In this document: piece after piece, positions 19,281 through 29,904 of the stretch | How the letters are laid out: each line of letters starts with the position of its first letter | Position numbering within the stretch: the first letter of the stretch is position 1 | Assembly: GCA_963695705.1 (NCBI GenBank) | Contig: CAVOHB010000014.1 | Span: forward strand, 1-64,000 | Reading direction: 5' to 3' | Origin: JBKPNJ01 sp963695705 | GTDB lineage: Bacteria > Actinomycetota > Actinomycetes > Propionibacteriales > Nocardioidaceae | Length of the DNA: 64,000 nucleotides | Notes under the pieces: generated by a model | What the model saw: only the letters and a program-made list of their open reading frames with translations | What the model was told of the DNA's origin: nothing | Database searches by the model: none | Translations under genes and position numbers: made by a program

Positions 19281-20441
19281 ATGGGTCGCTTTGCGTCGCT
19301 GGTCGACCGGTTTGGGATAGACGCACTGATTGCGGTGTCAGCAGTCGAGTCGGTCTTGGCGGTCGCGCTTGCCGGTGACGCGGAAGGAGCCCCGCAGAGC
19401 CCGGTGTGGTTGTCGGTGACGGGTGCCCTCGCCGTCGCAGTGCCGCTGTTGATGCGGCGTCGCTTCCCTTTCGGCGCCCCCGCGCTCGTGTGGTTGTTGG
19501 CGGCTACGTTCTCCTTCGTGGACGGGCGGATCGTGGCTTTCCCGCTCGGTCTGTACGTGTGCGGGATGGTGGCTGCCCTCTTGCTGGGGAACCTGGAGAA
19601 GGAACGGCAAGCCTGGTCTGGCCTGGTTCTCGTTGTCGCGTCGGCCTTCGTCGTGGCGTTCAACGACCCGCACGGCGATGTCGGGGAACTCGTCTTCACG
19701 CCGCTGCTTTTCACGGTGCTCTGGGTGACCGGACACGCGATCCGCCAGCGCATCGTCGAGGCCGAGACGGCACAGCGTCGGGCGCTTCAGGCGGAGCACC
19801 AGCGCGAGGAGATCGAGCGTCGTGCCGTCCTGCAAGAGCGAACCCGGATCGCCCGCGAGATGCACGACGTCGTGGGTCACAGCGTCAGCGTGATGACCGT
19901 GCAGGCCGCGGCCGTACGCAGACTCCTGACCGAGTCCCAGACCAGGGAACGGGAGGCGCTGCTGGCTGTGGAGGAGACGGGCCGGGAGGCGCTGACCGAG
20001 ATGCGTCGTGTGGTGACCGTGCTCCGGGATCCGAACGACGACCTCGTGCTTGCTCCACCTCCCGGCCTCAGCCAGCTGCCGAGACTCCTGGACCATGCGC
20101 GCAGCAGCGGTCTTCCGGTGGATCTCACAGTCGAGGGGACACCGGTGCGGCTTCCGGTAGGTGTCGACCTCGCGGCCTACCGGGTGATCCAGGAGAGTCT
20201 GACGAACGCGTTACGTCACGCCGGTGCCGACCAGGCCCAGGTGCACGTCCGGTACGGCGGTGACAGCGTCGAGGTCGAGGTCACCGACAACGGCCGCGGC
20301 GGCACCGCTCACGGCACCGACCAAGCCGGTCATGGCATAGCCGGAATGCGAGAACGCGTGGGCGCCTACCACGGCCAGCTCGATGCCGGCCCCCGTCCAA
20401 CTGGTGGCTACCGGGTGCTAGCCCTCCTTCCGGTGTCATGA
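19281..20441 (+). CDS. Sensor histidine kinase (HisKA_3, NarX/LiaS-like), copy 1
   Basis: The 386-residue protein has about five N-terminal membrane helices (residues 12-155) with almost no extracellular loops. A coiled linker (residues about 155-185) leads to the dimerisation/phosphoacceptor helix RIAREMHDVVGHSVSVM, with phospho-accepting His195. An ATPase domain follows (SLTNALRHAGADQAQVHV as N-box, VTDNGRGG as G1 box, GIAGMRERV as G2). Short-loop sensors of this type usually detect signals within or at the membrane. The stop overlaps the regulator start by ATGA. Residues 1-200 align without a gap with the kinase at 48 kb. Confidence 0.92.
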   Translation: MGRFASLVDRFGIDALIAVSAVESVLAVALAGDAEGAPQSPVWLSVTGALAVAVPLLMRRRFPFGAPALVWLLAATFSFVDGRIVAFPLGLYVCGMVAALLLGNLEKERQAWSGLVLVVASAFVVAFNDPHGDVGELVFTPLLFTVLWVTGHAIRQRIVEAETAQRRALQAEHQREEIERRAVLQERTRIAREMHDVVGHSVSVMTVQAAAVRRLLTESQTREREALLAVEETGREALTEMRRVVTVLRDPNDDLVLAPPPGLSQLPRLLDHARSSGLPVDLTVEGTPVRLPVGVDLAAYRVIQESLTNALRHAGADQAQVHVRYGGDSVEVEVTDNGRGGTAHGTDQAGHGIAGMRERVGAYHGQLDAGPRPTGGYRVLALLPVS

Positions 20442-21103
20442 GCGTCAGCGTCCTTATCGCGGACGACCAGGCGCTCGTGCGCGCCGGGTTCCGCATGATC
20501 CTCGAGGTCGAGGATGACATCTCCGTGACCGGCGAGGCAGCGGACGGCCGAGAGGCCATCGCCGAGACCCGACGACTCCACCCCGACGTCGTGCTCATGG
20601 ATGTCCGGATGCCGGTCCTGGACGGCATCCAAGCGACTCGGTGGATACGCGACGAGTGGCAGGGCACGAAGGTCCTCATGCTCACGACCTTCGACATGGA
20701 CCAGTACGTCTATCAGGCGTTCCAGGCCGGTGCCAACGGGTTCCTCCTCAAGGACGTCCCCCCAGAACAGCTCGCCGACGGCATTCGCGCTGTGGCAGCT
20801 GGCGACGCGCTGCTGTCGCCATCGGTCACCCGTCGTCTCATCGAGCAGTATGTGCGTCGGCCTCCCGACGGTGTGGGACCGGAGCCCCAGGAGCTCGACC
20901 TTCTCACGGTTCGCGAGCGGGAGGTGCTGCTGCTGATGGCTCGTGGGCAGTCCAACGCCGAGATCACCAACGCCCTCGCGATCAGCGAGACGACGGTCAA
21001 GACCCACGTCGCGCGAATCCTGATGAAGCTCCAGCTGAGGGACCGCGTGCAAGCCGTCGTCTACGCCTACGAGTCAGGACTGCTCCGTCCCGGCGACGCA
21101 TGA
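20438..21103 (+). CDS. NarL/LuxR-type response regulator, copy 1
   Basis: The 221-residue protein has a receiver domain (VLIADDQALVRAGFRMIL) with phospho-accepting Asp55 (VVLMDVRMP) and Lys106 (FLLKD). A LuxR-type helix-turn-helix follows in the last 65 residues (LTVREREVLLLMARGQSNAE, then ISETTVKTHVARILMKLQ). Partner of the overlapping kinase gene. The likely target is the divergent CPBP gene and its own operon. It ends convergent with recD. Confidence 0.93.
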   Translation: MSVSVLIADDQALVRAGFRMILEVEDDISVTGEAADGREAIAETRRLHPDVVLMDVRMPVLDGIQATRWIRDEWQGTKVLMLTTFDMDQYVYQAFQAGANGFLLKDVPPEQLADGIRAVAAGDALLSPSVTRRLIEQYVRRPPDGVGPEPQELDLLTVREREVLLLMARGQSNAEITNALAISETTVKTHVARILMKLQLRDRVQAVVYAYESGLLRPGDA

Positions 21104-21111
21104 GCCGTTAG

Positions 21112-21129
21112 CGCTCAGGCTTCCGAGCG
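21112..21129. terminator. Weak hairpin between convergent regulator and recD genes
   Basis: CGCTC (21112-21116) pairs with GAGCG (21125-21129) across an 8-base loop in the 30-base gap between convergent stop codons. No T-run follows. It could serve both genes, but the stem is short. Confidence 0.25.
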
Positions 21130-21133
21130 TCAG

Positions 21134-23017
21134 TTATGAGGTGACGCCTACCATCCCCAACCCGCTCGCGCGGGTGATCGGCCGGCGGACCGCCGCCACC
21201 AGCGCCTCGCGCGTCCCGATGATGCGAACCTGTCGCTCCGCCCGGGTGACCGCGGTGTAGAGCAGCTCGCGGGTGAGCAGCCGCGACTCGACCGAGGGCA
21301 GGATCACAGTGACCTTCCTGAACTGGCTTCCCTGGCTGCGGTGCACCGAAAGCGCGTGCATGGTCTGCACGTCGGACAGCCTGCTGGTGGCGAGCAGTGC
21401 CACGACACCTTCGCGCCGGAAGGCGGCCCGGGGGCGGTCTTCGTGCGAGATGACGACTCCGGTGTCCCCGTTGTACAGCCGCAACTGGTGGTCGTTCGTC
21501 GTGACGATCAGCGGCCGGCCGACGTACCAGTATCCGTCGCGGCCGTAGCCGTCGATCACCTCGCCGAGCCACTCCTCGACCTGGCGGCTCCAGCGGGCAA
21601 CACCGTACGGGCCCTCCCGGTGAGCACAGATCAGCCGATGCTGGTCGAGCGACACCAACGCCTGCTCGGCATTCCCGTCGCGCGCGGCCGAGGACAGATC
21701 CACGCCGGCGGCCACGACGTCGGCGCGCAACCCGTCCAGCGTTGACGTCGTGACGGCGACGTCTGACTCGATGAACTCGATGGATGCGTGCCCCTCCGCC
21801 AGCACACCCATGACGGCACCGGTGTCACCGCGGCGGATGCCATCGGCGAGGGCCTGTATCTCCTCGGGAAAGCGGTACACGTGCGACAGCCGAACGACGC
21901 CTCGCGTCAGCGCGACCTCGCGCTCCTCGGCGTCCAGGTCGGCCAGATCCCCCGCGACGTAGGGTTCGAGCCCGACGGTGGGTTGGACACCCGGCGGTGC
22001 CGGCCGCTGGACCAGGTCACCGAGCACCGCGCCCACCTCCACCGACGCGAGCTGATCCGGGTCCCCCACCAGCACCAGCCGGCAGTCGGGCCGCAACGCC
22101 TCGACCAGCCGGGACATCAAGGTCAGCGACACCATCGACGCCTCGTCGACCACCACGACGTCGTACGCGAGATGGTTGTCCAGATCATGCCAGAACCGAC
22201 CACGCGAGCCGGGCTTGAAGCCGAGCAACCGATGCAGGGTCGAGGCTTTGAGCGTCCCCAACCGCGCCTGGTCCTCCGGCTGCAGCGCTTCGGCGGCCTC
22301 GTTCGCGGCCTGTTGCAACCTGGCCGCGGCCTTGCCGGTCGGCGCGGCCAACGCGATCCGCACCCCGCCGCCGACCTGGTCCTGCAGCAGCGCCAGCAGC
22401 TTCGCCACCGTGGTCGTCTTGCCCGTACCCGGCCCACCGGCGACGATGCTGAACCGCCGGTGCGCGGCGACGACGGCAGCGAGACGCTGCCGGTCCGGCG
22501 GCTCCTCCGGAAACAGTCTCGCCAGCGCCCGGGTCAGCGCCGCCGGTTCCGGTGCTGCGACCGGCCGCCCGTGGGCTGCGTCGACGTACCGCGCGATCAG
22601 CCGCTCCTGCCGCCAGTAGCGGTCCAGGTACAGCAGCCCACGGACCATCCGCAGCGGCCGGCTGGCAGGCCCGTCCTCCCCCACCTCCACCAGGGGGCTC
22701 GACTCGACGGCGCTGATCCAGGCCGTCGGCTCGGGCCAGGGCAACGCCGCGATGTCTGCGGGGTCCGCGCCGTCGACCGCGGTGGACTCGGCCGCCTTCG
22801 CGAGTTCAAGGCACACCGACCCCTGCCGGACCGCGCGCACGACGAGGGCTACCGCCAGCAGCACGGACTCGTCGGCCTCCCTGCCCACCCGCCGCAGCCG
22901 CTGTGCGACGTGCACGTCGGCGGCGCCGAGCACGCCGGCTCGGTTGAACGCGGCGAGCAGCCCTTCCGCGCGAAGCGCCAGCTGGACATCGTCGGGGTCG
23001 AGCTGATCGAGCGTCAC
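21134..23017 (-). CDS. recD: Exodeoxyribonuclease V alpha subunit (RecD helicase)
   Basis: RecD is the fast 5'-3' helicase of RecBCD, which resects double-strand ends. The GTG start at 23017 overlaps the recB stop (GTGA), giving 627 residues. An N-terminal RecB-contacting region (residues 1-150) precedes the helicase core: Walker A VAGGPGTGKTTTV at residues 192-204, Walker B VVVVDEASMV near 280, VLVGDPDQLASVEVG (motif III), and SVHRSQGSQFRKV plus LLYTAVTRAERQV (motifs V and VI). Motifs are all present. It is last of a recC-recB-recD operon, the mycobacterial order. Confidence 0.93.
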   Translation of the reverse strand: MTLDQLDPDDVQLALRAEGLLAAFNRAGVLGAADVHVAQRLRRVGREADESVLLAVALVVRAVRQGSVCLELAKAAESTAVDGADPADIAALPWPEPTAWISAVESSPLVEVGEDGPASRPLRMVRGLLYLDRYWRQERLIARYVDAAHGRPVAAPEPAALTRALARLFPEEPPDRQRLAAVVAAHRRFSIVAGGPGTGKTTTVAKLLALLQDQVGGGVRIALAAPTGKAAARLQQAANEAAEALQPEDQARLGTLKASTLHRLLGFKPGSRGRFWHDLDNHLAYDVVVVDEASMVSLTLMSRLVEALRPDCRLVLVGDPDQLASVEVGAVLGDLVQRPAPPGVQPTVGLEPYVAGDLADLDAEEREVALTRGVVRLSHVYRFPEEIQALADGIRRGDTGAVMGVLAEGHASIEFIESDVAVTTSTLDGLRADVVAAGVDLSSAARDGNAEQALVSLDQHRLICAHREGPYGVARWSRQVEEWLGEVIDGYGRDGYWYVGRPLIVTTNDHQLRLYNGDTGVVISHEDRPRAAFRREGVVALLATSRLSDVQTMHALSVHRSQGSQFRKVTVILPSVESRLLTRELLYTAVTRAERQVRIIGTREALVAAVRRPITRASGLGMVGVTS

Positions 23018-26000
23018 GACCCACCTCGGTGCAGCAGGTCCGACAGGTCCGCAACCAGCGCGGTCGGCGGTGCCCACGAGAACACGCCGGTCGGCATGCC
23101 GTCGATGACCGGCGTGTCGGGGCCGCACATGCCGCGCAGGAAGAGATAGAGCACGCCGCCGAGATGCACGTCGGGCACATAGTCCGGCTGCCGCCACCTC
23201 AGGAAGCGGTGCAGCGCCACCGAGTACAGCAGCGCCTGCAGCGGGTAGTGCGCCGCCCGCATCGCCCGGGCCATCGCCTCGGGCCGGTAGTGCCAGGCGG
23301 TGAGCGGCTCGTCGGGGGTGCCGAGCCAGTTCGTCTTGTAGTCGACGACCAAGTACCGCGGCGTCCCGTCGCCGGTCCGGATCCGCAGCACCGCGTCGAT
23401 GCTGCCGGCCAGGAACCCGCGCAGCCGTCGCGACGCCAGGTAGGGGATGTCCAGCTCCTCGGGGTACGCCGTCAGCGGGTCGCCGGCGGGCAGGTGCCGA
23501 CGCAGCAGCGCCGCGATCTGCGCGACCGTGGTGTGACCCCGAGGCACATCGCCGCCGGACAGTGGCAGCTCGAAGTCGAGCTCGTTCAACCGGTCCCGCG
23601 CACGCACGTCACGCAACCGCTGCCCGTCTGCCAACGGTCCGAGCGGGGTGACCAGCGACGGCAGCAGGGCGTCGGCGAGCTCGGCCGCCGGGCGGGACAG
23701 GAAGCGCTCGGACCCCGCCGCCGCGCACGCCCGGATGAGGTGCGCGCGCAGATCGGGTGCGGTGAAGTCCACCTCCTCCAGCACGCCGTGCACGAGGGTG
23801 CCGAACGCCGCTCCAGCGGGCAGGTCGGCCATCGGTGACACGGGCGCCGCCGTCTCGTCGCCCCCGCTGTCGGCTGCTCCGCCGCCCCCGTCGGCGAGCA
23901 CGCTGCCCGGCTCGTCGACGGTGCCCGGCGCCTCCGGCTCGCTGAGCGGGTGGCCCGAGTCCGTCAGCTCGTGCAGACCGGCGGTGATACCGCTGTACGA
24001 CGTCCGCGCCCAGGCGCGGTCGAGAATGCGGTCGAACGCCCGCACCGAGAGCGCGCTCGACGACGCAATGGCGTGCACGAGGGGCGCGGCACTCGGCTCC
24101 GGAGGGATCTGCTCGACGCCGATCGTGCCCGCCGCCCGGTCGGACAAGGCCTTCAGCTGCTGCCGAACCTTGTCCTCGACCGGCACCGGCGCTGTGTCAG
24201 CGAGTACGCCGTCCGCCGAACGCGTCCCGAACAGCAGCCGGTGCAGCGGGGACGCAGGCGTGTTACTCGTCGGCGCCCAGTAGGTGACCACTTGCGACCG
24301 CGCCCGGGTCAGGGAGACGTACGCCGCCCGCAGGGACTCCCCCGCATCCTCCTCGAGGTAGACCGTCCGGCGAGCGGCGTAACCCGGGCCGGCTGAGCCG
24401 CCGACGTCGAGAAGCCGCGCGCCGGCGCCGTCGTGCAGCCGCAGAGTCTGAAAATCGCGGGGCACATACCGGTTCCACAGGAAGGGCACGTACACCACCG
24501 GGTACTGCAAACCCTTGCTGCGGTGCACGGTGAGGATCTGCACCGCGGTGGCGTCGGAGTCCAGCCGCCGGCTCCGTTCCTCCTCCACGTCCGTCTTCGC
24601 CTCGACCCTCCGGTGCTGCAGCCACTCCACCAGGAACGCCACCCCTCCGTTCTCCGCGGTGGCAGCTTCGTGCAGAGCCTGACCGATGTGCCGTAGGTCG
24701 GTGAGGTCCCGTTCGCCGTCGTCGCGCGCCAGCACCCGTTCGACCAGCCCACTGGTCGCGACGGCCATCTCCAGCAGCGCGGCGACGCCGCGGTCGGCCA
24801 GCACCTCGGCCCAGCCGCGCAGCCGGGCGCTGAGCTCGTCGAGCTCCTCCTCGTCGGTGGTCGCCAGCTGCTCGGCGGTCCACCCCAGGAAGTCGGTCAG
24901 CGCGGCGCTGCGGGTCAGCCCGGGTCGGTGCGGCTGCTCCAGGGCGCTGAGCAGGGTGAGCCAGTCCAGAGCCGCACCGGACAGGAAGACGCTGCGGGTC
25001 GCGAGCAGGACCACCGGTACGTCGAGCGCCGCGACGGCATCGCGAATCGTGCGCCCGTCCTCGTTGCGCTGCACCAGAACGGCGATGTCGGCCGGCTGGA
25101 CCGGCCGCCAGCCGTCCTCCTCGGCGACCTGCGCGTTCGACGACAGCAGCCTGACGATGTCGGCCGCGACGTCGTTCGCGACGAACGGCCGCACCACGCC
25201 GACCGTCGCCGTTCCGTTGGTGGCTTCACCGAATGCGCTGCGGGGCGCCACCCGGATCCGGAAAGGGGCGTCGTTGGGGGCGTCGAGCAGGGTCCGGTCC
25301 GGCTGCGCCGCGTCGACCTGGTGGACCAGGATCCTCGGGTCGCCCAGCGCGACGTCGCCCATCAGGTGGCCGAGCGCGTCGACCAGGGCCTTGTCACTGC
25401 GCCAGTTCGTGCCAAGCGTCGACTCCGCCTCGGCGCTCTCGGTGGCCAGCAGATACGTCACCACATCGGCGCCGCGGAAGGCGTAGATCGCCTGCTTCGG
25501 GTCGCCGATGAGCACGAGCGTGCGATGTCCGTGGAACGTACGCTGGAGTATCTCCCACTGCACCGGATCGGTGTCCTGGAACTCGTCGACAAGCACGATC
25601 CGGTACCGGGTACGGATCCGCGCGCATGCGTCGTCGCCGGTGTCGGGATCGGTCAGCGCGTCGCGCAGGTGCATCAGTAGATCGTCGTAGTCCATCAGCC
25701 GCATCGATCCCTTGCGTCGGGCTACCTCGGCACGGACCCGCTCGGCGAACGCGACCCGGATGCCGGGCTGCGTGTCTGCGGCAGCACCCTTCGGCTCCAA
25801 CCGAGCGGCACGGTCGGCAACGGCGGCTTCGCCGACCGTCCCGGCCAGCTGGAAGGACACCAAGGGTGCCTCGCTGGGCGGCGTCCCGTAATCGGCCACG
25901 TACAGGTCTGACACCACGTCCGTGACCAGATCGCCGGTTGCCTCACTGAACGTCGCGTCCTGGTCGACGTCAGCCGCGATGCCCAGGCCGGCCAGCATCT

Positions 26001-26394
26001 GGTGGCAGAAACCGTGGGTGGTGGCGATCGTCGCGGCGTCGAAGTTCGCCACCGCTGTCGCCAGCCGGTGGTGCCGGGCAGCGACCTCGGCGTCCGTGCC
26101 GTGCGCGAGCTGCTGGAGCAGGTCGTCTGATGAGGTTCGTGCTGCGTCCGGGTCGGCGAGTCCGGCGGCTGAGCTGACGAGCCGCTCGCGGACGACCTCG
26201 CGGAGCTCCGCGGTCGCCGCTCGGCCGAAGGTGACCATCATCATCTCGTCGATGCCGGCCACACCCTCGGCCAGGTACCGCGCGGCCAGACCGGCGATCG
26301 TGTAGGTCTTGCCGGTGCCGGCGCTCGCCTCGAGCACCGTCGTACCGGTCGGCAGTTCGCCGCGCAGATCGAACATGGCGGGAGTACGGGCCAC
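23014..26394 (-). CDS. recB: Exodeoxyribonuclease V beta subunit (RecB helicase-nuclease)
   Basis: RecB is the 3'-5' UvrD-like helicase and the sole nuclease of RecBCD. The chosen GTG at 26394 lies just after the recC stop; an ATG 18 bases on is also possible. The protein has 1126 residues. Walker A is EASAGTGKT at residues 22-30, Walker B is ILVDEFQDTDPVQW-like, and motif III is LIGDPKQAIYAFRGADV. VQILTVHRSKGLQYPVVYVP (motif V) and AYVSLTRARSQVV (motif VI) follow. The C-terminal nuclease domain shows GSIDAVLRI and YLVVDYKTNWLG, the Asp-Tyr-Lys catalytic motif. The frame is open throughout, although the recC gene before it is not. Confidence 0.93.
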   Translation of the reverse strand: MARTPAMFDLRGELPTGTTVLEASAGTGKTYTIAGLAARYLAEGVAGIDEMMMVTFGRAATAELREVVRERLVSSAAGLADPDAARTSSDDLLQQLAHGTDAEVAARHHRLATAVANFDAATIATTHGFCHQMLAGLGIAADVDQDATFSEATGDLVTDVVSDLYVADYGTPPSEAPLVSFQLAGTVGEAAVADRAARLEPKGAAADTQPGIRVAFAERVRAEVARRKGSMRLMDYDDLLMHLRDALTDPDTGDDACARIRTRYRIVLVDEFQDTDPVQWEILQRTFHGHRTLVLIGDPKQAIYAFRGADVVTYLLATESAEAESTLGTNWRSDKALVDALGHLMGDVALGDPRILVHQVDAAQPDRTLLDAPNDAPFRIRVAPRSAFGEATNGTATVGVVRPFVANDVAADIVRLLSSNAQVAEEDGWRPVQPADIAVLVQRNEDGRTIRDAVAALDVPVVLLATRSVFLSGAALDWLTLLSALEQPHRPGLTRSAALTDFLGWTAEQLATTDEEELDELSARLRGWAEVLADRGVAALLEMAVATSGLVERVLARDDGERDLTDLRHIGQALHEAATAENGGVAFLVEWLQHRRVEAKTDVEEERSRRLDSDATAVQILTVHRSKGLQYPVVYVPFLWNRYVPRDFQTLRLHDGAGARLLDVGGSAGPGYAARRTVYLEEDAGESLRAAYVSLTRARSQVVTYWAPTSNTPASPLHRLLFGTRSADGVLADTAPVPVEDKVRQQLKALSDRAAGTIGVEQIPPEPSAAPLVHAIASSSALSVRAFDRILDRAWARTSYSGITAGLHELTDSGHPLSEPEAPGTVDEPGSVLADGGGGAADSGGDETAAPVSPMADLPAGAAFGTLVHGVLEEVDFTAPDLRAHLIRACAAAGSERFLSRPAAELADALLPSLVTPLGPLADGQRLRDVRARDRLNELDFELPLSGGDVPRGHTTVAQIAALLRRHLPAGDPLTAYPEELDIPYLASRRLRGFLAGSIDAVLRIRTGDGTPRYLVVDYKTNWLGTPDEPLTAWHYRPEAMARAMRAAHYPLQALLYSVALHRFLRWRQPDYVPDVHLGGVLYLFLRGMCGPDTPVIDGMPTGVFSWAPPTALVADLSDLLHRGGS

Positions 26395-26396
26395 GA

Positions 26397-29300
26397 CTAG
26401 ACCACCGTCTCGGCGTCGAGCAACGGCGTCCACACCGCGCGGGCCAGCTGTCCGAAGAGGTGCGGCTCGTCCGGCCACCGGGTGTCGGATGGGTCCCGCG
26501 GGATCGCCAGCAGCGCGTCCAGATGCACCTCGCCCCAGACCCGCAGGTGGTCGGCATCGTCGAACTCGCCCATCTCGCGCTGATCCGAGCCGCTGCGGCG
26601 CCACTCCTTGCCAGCCTGGGTCTGGGCGACCAGCACGGATACCCCGGCGCGTCTCTTCGCGGCGTACACGGCGGCGGCCTTCGGTGGCAGCGGCAGCGGG
26701 ATGCCCATGCCGGCGCGGTAGGCCTCGACCAGGTCGTCGAGGTGCCTGACGGCGTCGGCTGCGCTCACCCCGGCCAGGTGGGATGCCGCGACACCGCCAC
26801 GCTGGCCGCGACCCACTGTGACGGCCTCCCAGTCGTGGTCGGGTGACTGGGCGCACAGGGCCAGCAGCTGGACCCAGGCACGCAGCTTATGCTTCGCGGC
26901 GAGCTTCGAGTAGACGACGCGGACAACCCGGTCCCCGTACACCGACGCGACGGTGCCCACCAGCGTCACGCCCGAGGACAGGGCGATGGAGACATCGTGG
27001 TGCTCCGGGCGGCCTACCCGGAACCGGACACTGGCGTCGAGCAGGGCGGTCACCTCGTCGACGATGGGCTCGACCAGAGCCGTGCCCAGATCGCCCGGTG
27101 GCAGCACACCTCGCAGCGTCTCGGCTCGCAGAGCTGCGTCCTTCCCGACGCCGCTGAGGCCGGCCGTGAGCAGCCGGTCACCGACCGCCCATTTCTCGAG
27201 CGGTTCCAGGTGGACCGAGATCGCCTCGAGCGCCTCGCGCCCCTCCTCGGTGGCGGTGAGAGCGAGGCGCTGGCGGAGGAACTGCTTCACCGGATGCTCC
27301 AGGAAGCGCGCGAGCGCGTCGAGCGAGACGGTCTCCTCGGTCCCGTCGTTCTCTGCTGCCGGCAGCGGGCTGCTCAGGAACGGCGGTCGCGGCGGCCGGT
27401 CGGCGCAGACCGCTCGGCTTCCGGCGTACGCCGCGGTGTCGAAGCTGAACGGGGTGGTGGAGCCCTGGTCCAAGGCTCCCGGCTCGAAGTTTCGCGCGTC
27501 GAACGGCTGTAGTGGATGTCGGATGAGGATGCGGTCGCGGACCAGCCCGTGAGGGACATGGGCGGTCCGGTCGAGCACGTCCAGCAGCTCGCCGAGTGGT
27601 ACGGCCGGTGGCCGGCGGGCACCGGTGCGTTCGTCGGCCCCGCTGTAGACGATGACGAGTCGTTCGCGCGCCGCCAGGATCGCGTCCAGGAACAGCTGCC
27701 GGTCCTCCGAGCGCGCGTCCCGCTCCCCCACCCAGGGGCGGCGGGCCAGGATGTCGTCGCCGTCGATGTGGGCGCCCCGCGGGAACACGCCGTCGTCGAG
27801 GCCGAGCAGGCACACCACCCGGTGCGGCACCGAGCGCATCGGCACCATCGTGCACATCGTCAGGTGACCGGTCCGGAAGTTGGCCCGGGTCGGCCGACCG
27901 CGCAGCTCGTCGGCGAGGAGGGCGCGTACGTCGGACAGTCCCAGCGTGGTGCCGGTGGCCCGCTCGTCGGCGACCGAGATCGCATCACTGAGCCGACGTC
28001 GTGCCTGGGACAACTGCCAGGCGTCCCGCGGAGAGACATCGACAAGGCTGTCGATCGAGTCGGTGAGCGCCCGTACCCACGCCTGCAGCGACTGGTCCGG
28101 CCTGAGGGCCGCAACGGTCGCGTCCAAGCGGTCGACCAGCTCCGCGAGCCGACCGGCGAGGTCGATGTCGGTGCTGTCCACGCCGTCCAGCGGAAGGGCG
28201 TCGTTGAACGTCCGCGAGTGGTCCTCGTCCATCGCGACACCGACGAGGACCCGATCGAGCCCGGCCTGCCAGGTGTTCTGAGCGACCTTGCCCAGTCCGA
28301 ACGGTGCACGTGCAGCCGCGTCGAGACCCCACCGCACGCCGGACTCCCGCGCCCATTCTCCGATCCGGTCCAGCCCGTCCTCATCGAACCCGAAGCGGCG
28401 GCGTACCGGCGGCATGGCGGCGAGGTCGAGCACCTGCGACACGGTGATGCGGGCGTCGGCGAGGTCGAGCAGCCGAGCGACGACGTTGAGGATCGGGTTG
28501 GTCTGACGCAGGGACCGGTCAGCGAGCCGGACCGTCAGCTTGTGGCCGGGGTGGGCGGTGCTGAAGGCCCCGCCGAGGTCGTCGGCGGACAGGCCGAACG
28601 CGGCGCTGACGAGCGGTGCGTACGACTCGATGTCGGGGCACATCACGATGACGTCGCGCAGCTCCAGCGTTGGATCGTCGGCCAGCAAGCCGAGCAGGAC
28701 CTCACGCAGGACCTCCACCTGGCGCTGGCGGCCGTGACAGGCATGCACCTGCACGGACGTGTCGTCGTCGGCGAGCGCATGTCGAGCGGACGGGAGCGTC
28801 GTCGTCGTGGATGTCGCGTTGCAGCGTCTGCAGCAGGGATTCGGCGGCCGGCTCAACCGCGTCATGACCGTCAGACGGCCGGGCTCAGGTAGGCCTGCAT
28901 GCGCAGCTGCAGCTCGCGGACGTCGCGGGCGAGTGACCGCAACAGCGGATGGAGCGCGAGGTCCGCGGTCGCGTCGACGCGCCGGGTGAGCGCCCCGGTG
29001 CTGCCTCGTTCGGGCAAGCCGTCGAGGGGCTCACGCTGACTCGTGGTGGCGGCGTCGGCGATTCGCCGCCACAGGCGATGCGAGGGGTGCGGCAGCCACA
29101 GGTGGATGTCTCGGTGGGCGGCGAGCGCGTCGATGACCTGCAGCTGTTCGGTGGTCAGCCGGGTAGCACCGAAGATCGAGAACCGCTCCGGCAGATCCAC
29201 CGCACGCGGCTCGGCCACGAGCCGGGCGCAGGCCGCCGCCATCCGCTCCGCCCCGCTCTCAACGCCGATACGCCTACGCAGCCGGCGCCACAGCTCGGCC

Positions 29301-29840
29301 TGCCAGCGGTGGTCGGGCTCCAGGGCCGTGCCGGAACCGTCGGTGTCGCGGTCGGCGACCCAGTCCAGAAGCATCATCGGGCGCTGCGTGCCGTACGACG
29401 TGAAGAGGCCGGCGAGCTTCTGTGCGACCGCCAACCGACGCCCCCGGTCGGCGCCGCCATCGGCGAGGCCGAGGTGGCGACCCAGCGTGCGGCACCAGTC
29501 CTCGGTCGCGGACGCATCAATCACATCAAGCAGCGGCCACACGAGCCGACCCTCCGCCCACGGGTCGTCATCCGCGCCGAAGCCCGACCCCCCGGCGACA
29601 GCGTCGCTCACCAGCCGGCCGGGCGAGGGGAAGATCACGTTCGCGCAGAACACCGTCATGGCTGTCGGCACTGGTACCCAGGACAGCCGACAGCGACTGG
29701 GAGATCCAGCGCTCCACGCCCTTGGACGGCACAGCGACCACGTCCGGATCGAAGGCATCACCTGGCGCAGCGGTCAGGAGCTCGGCGAGACCGGCGATCA
29801 GCGCGTCAGAACGCTCCGAACGGTGGATGCTCAGCGACAC
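26397..29840 (-). pseudogene. recC: Exodeoxyribonuclease V gamma subunit (RecC), three frameshifts
   Basis: RecC is the Chi-scanning, helicase-like subunit without active ATPase. The GTG start at 29840 has GGAGG 6 bases upstream (MSLSIHRSERSDALIAGLAE). Frame changes occur near 29650 (into CANVIFPSPGRLVSDAV), near 28870 (after LRMQAYL into GHDAVEPAAESLLQTLQ) and near 28785 (into HALADDDTSVQVHACHG). Each is repaired by removing one base. The repaired protein is about 1145 residues, normal for the family, and carries VHACHGRQRQVEVL, VIVMCPDIESYAP and LGLDDGVFPRG, typical of RecC. Because recB and recD are clean, these are probably sequencing insertions. If real, the RecBCD enzyme would be lost. 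Confidence 0.85.
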
Positions 29841-29904
29841 GCAACCTCCCCGTGGATATGGCCACTGCTCCAAACCGATGCTTCACAGTCCACTATGCCC
29901 GCCG

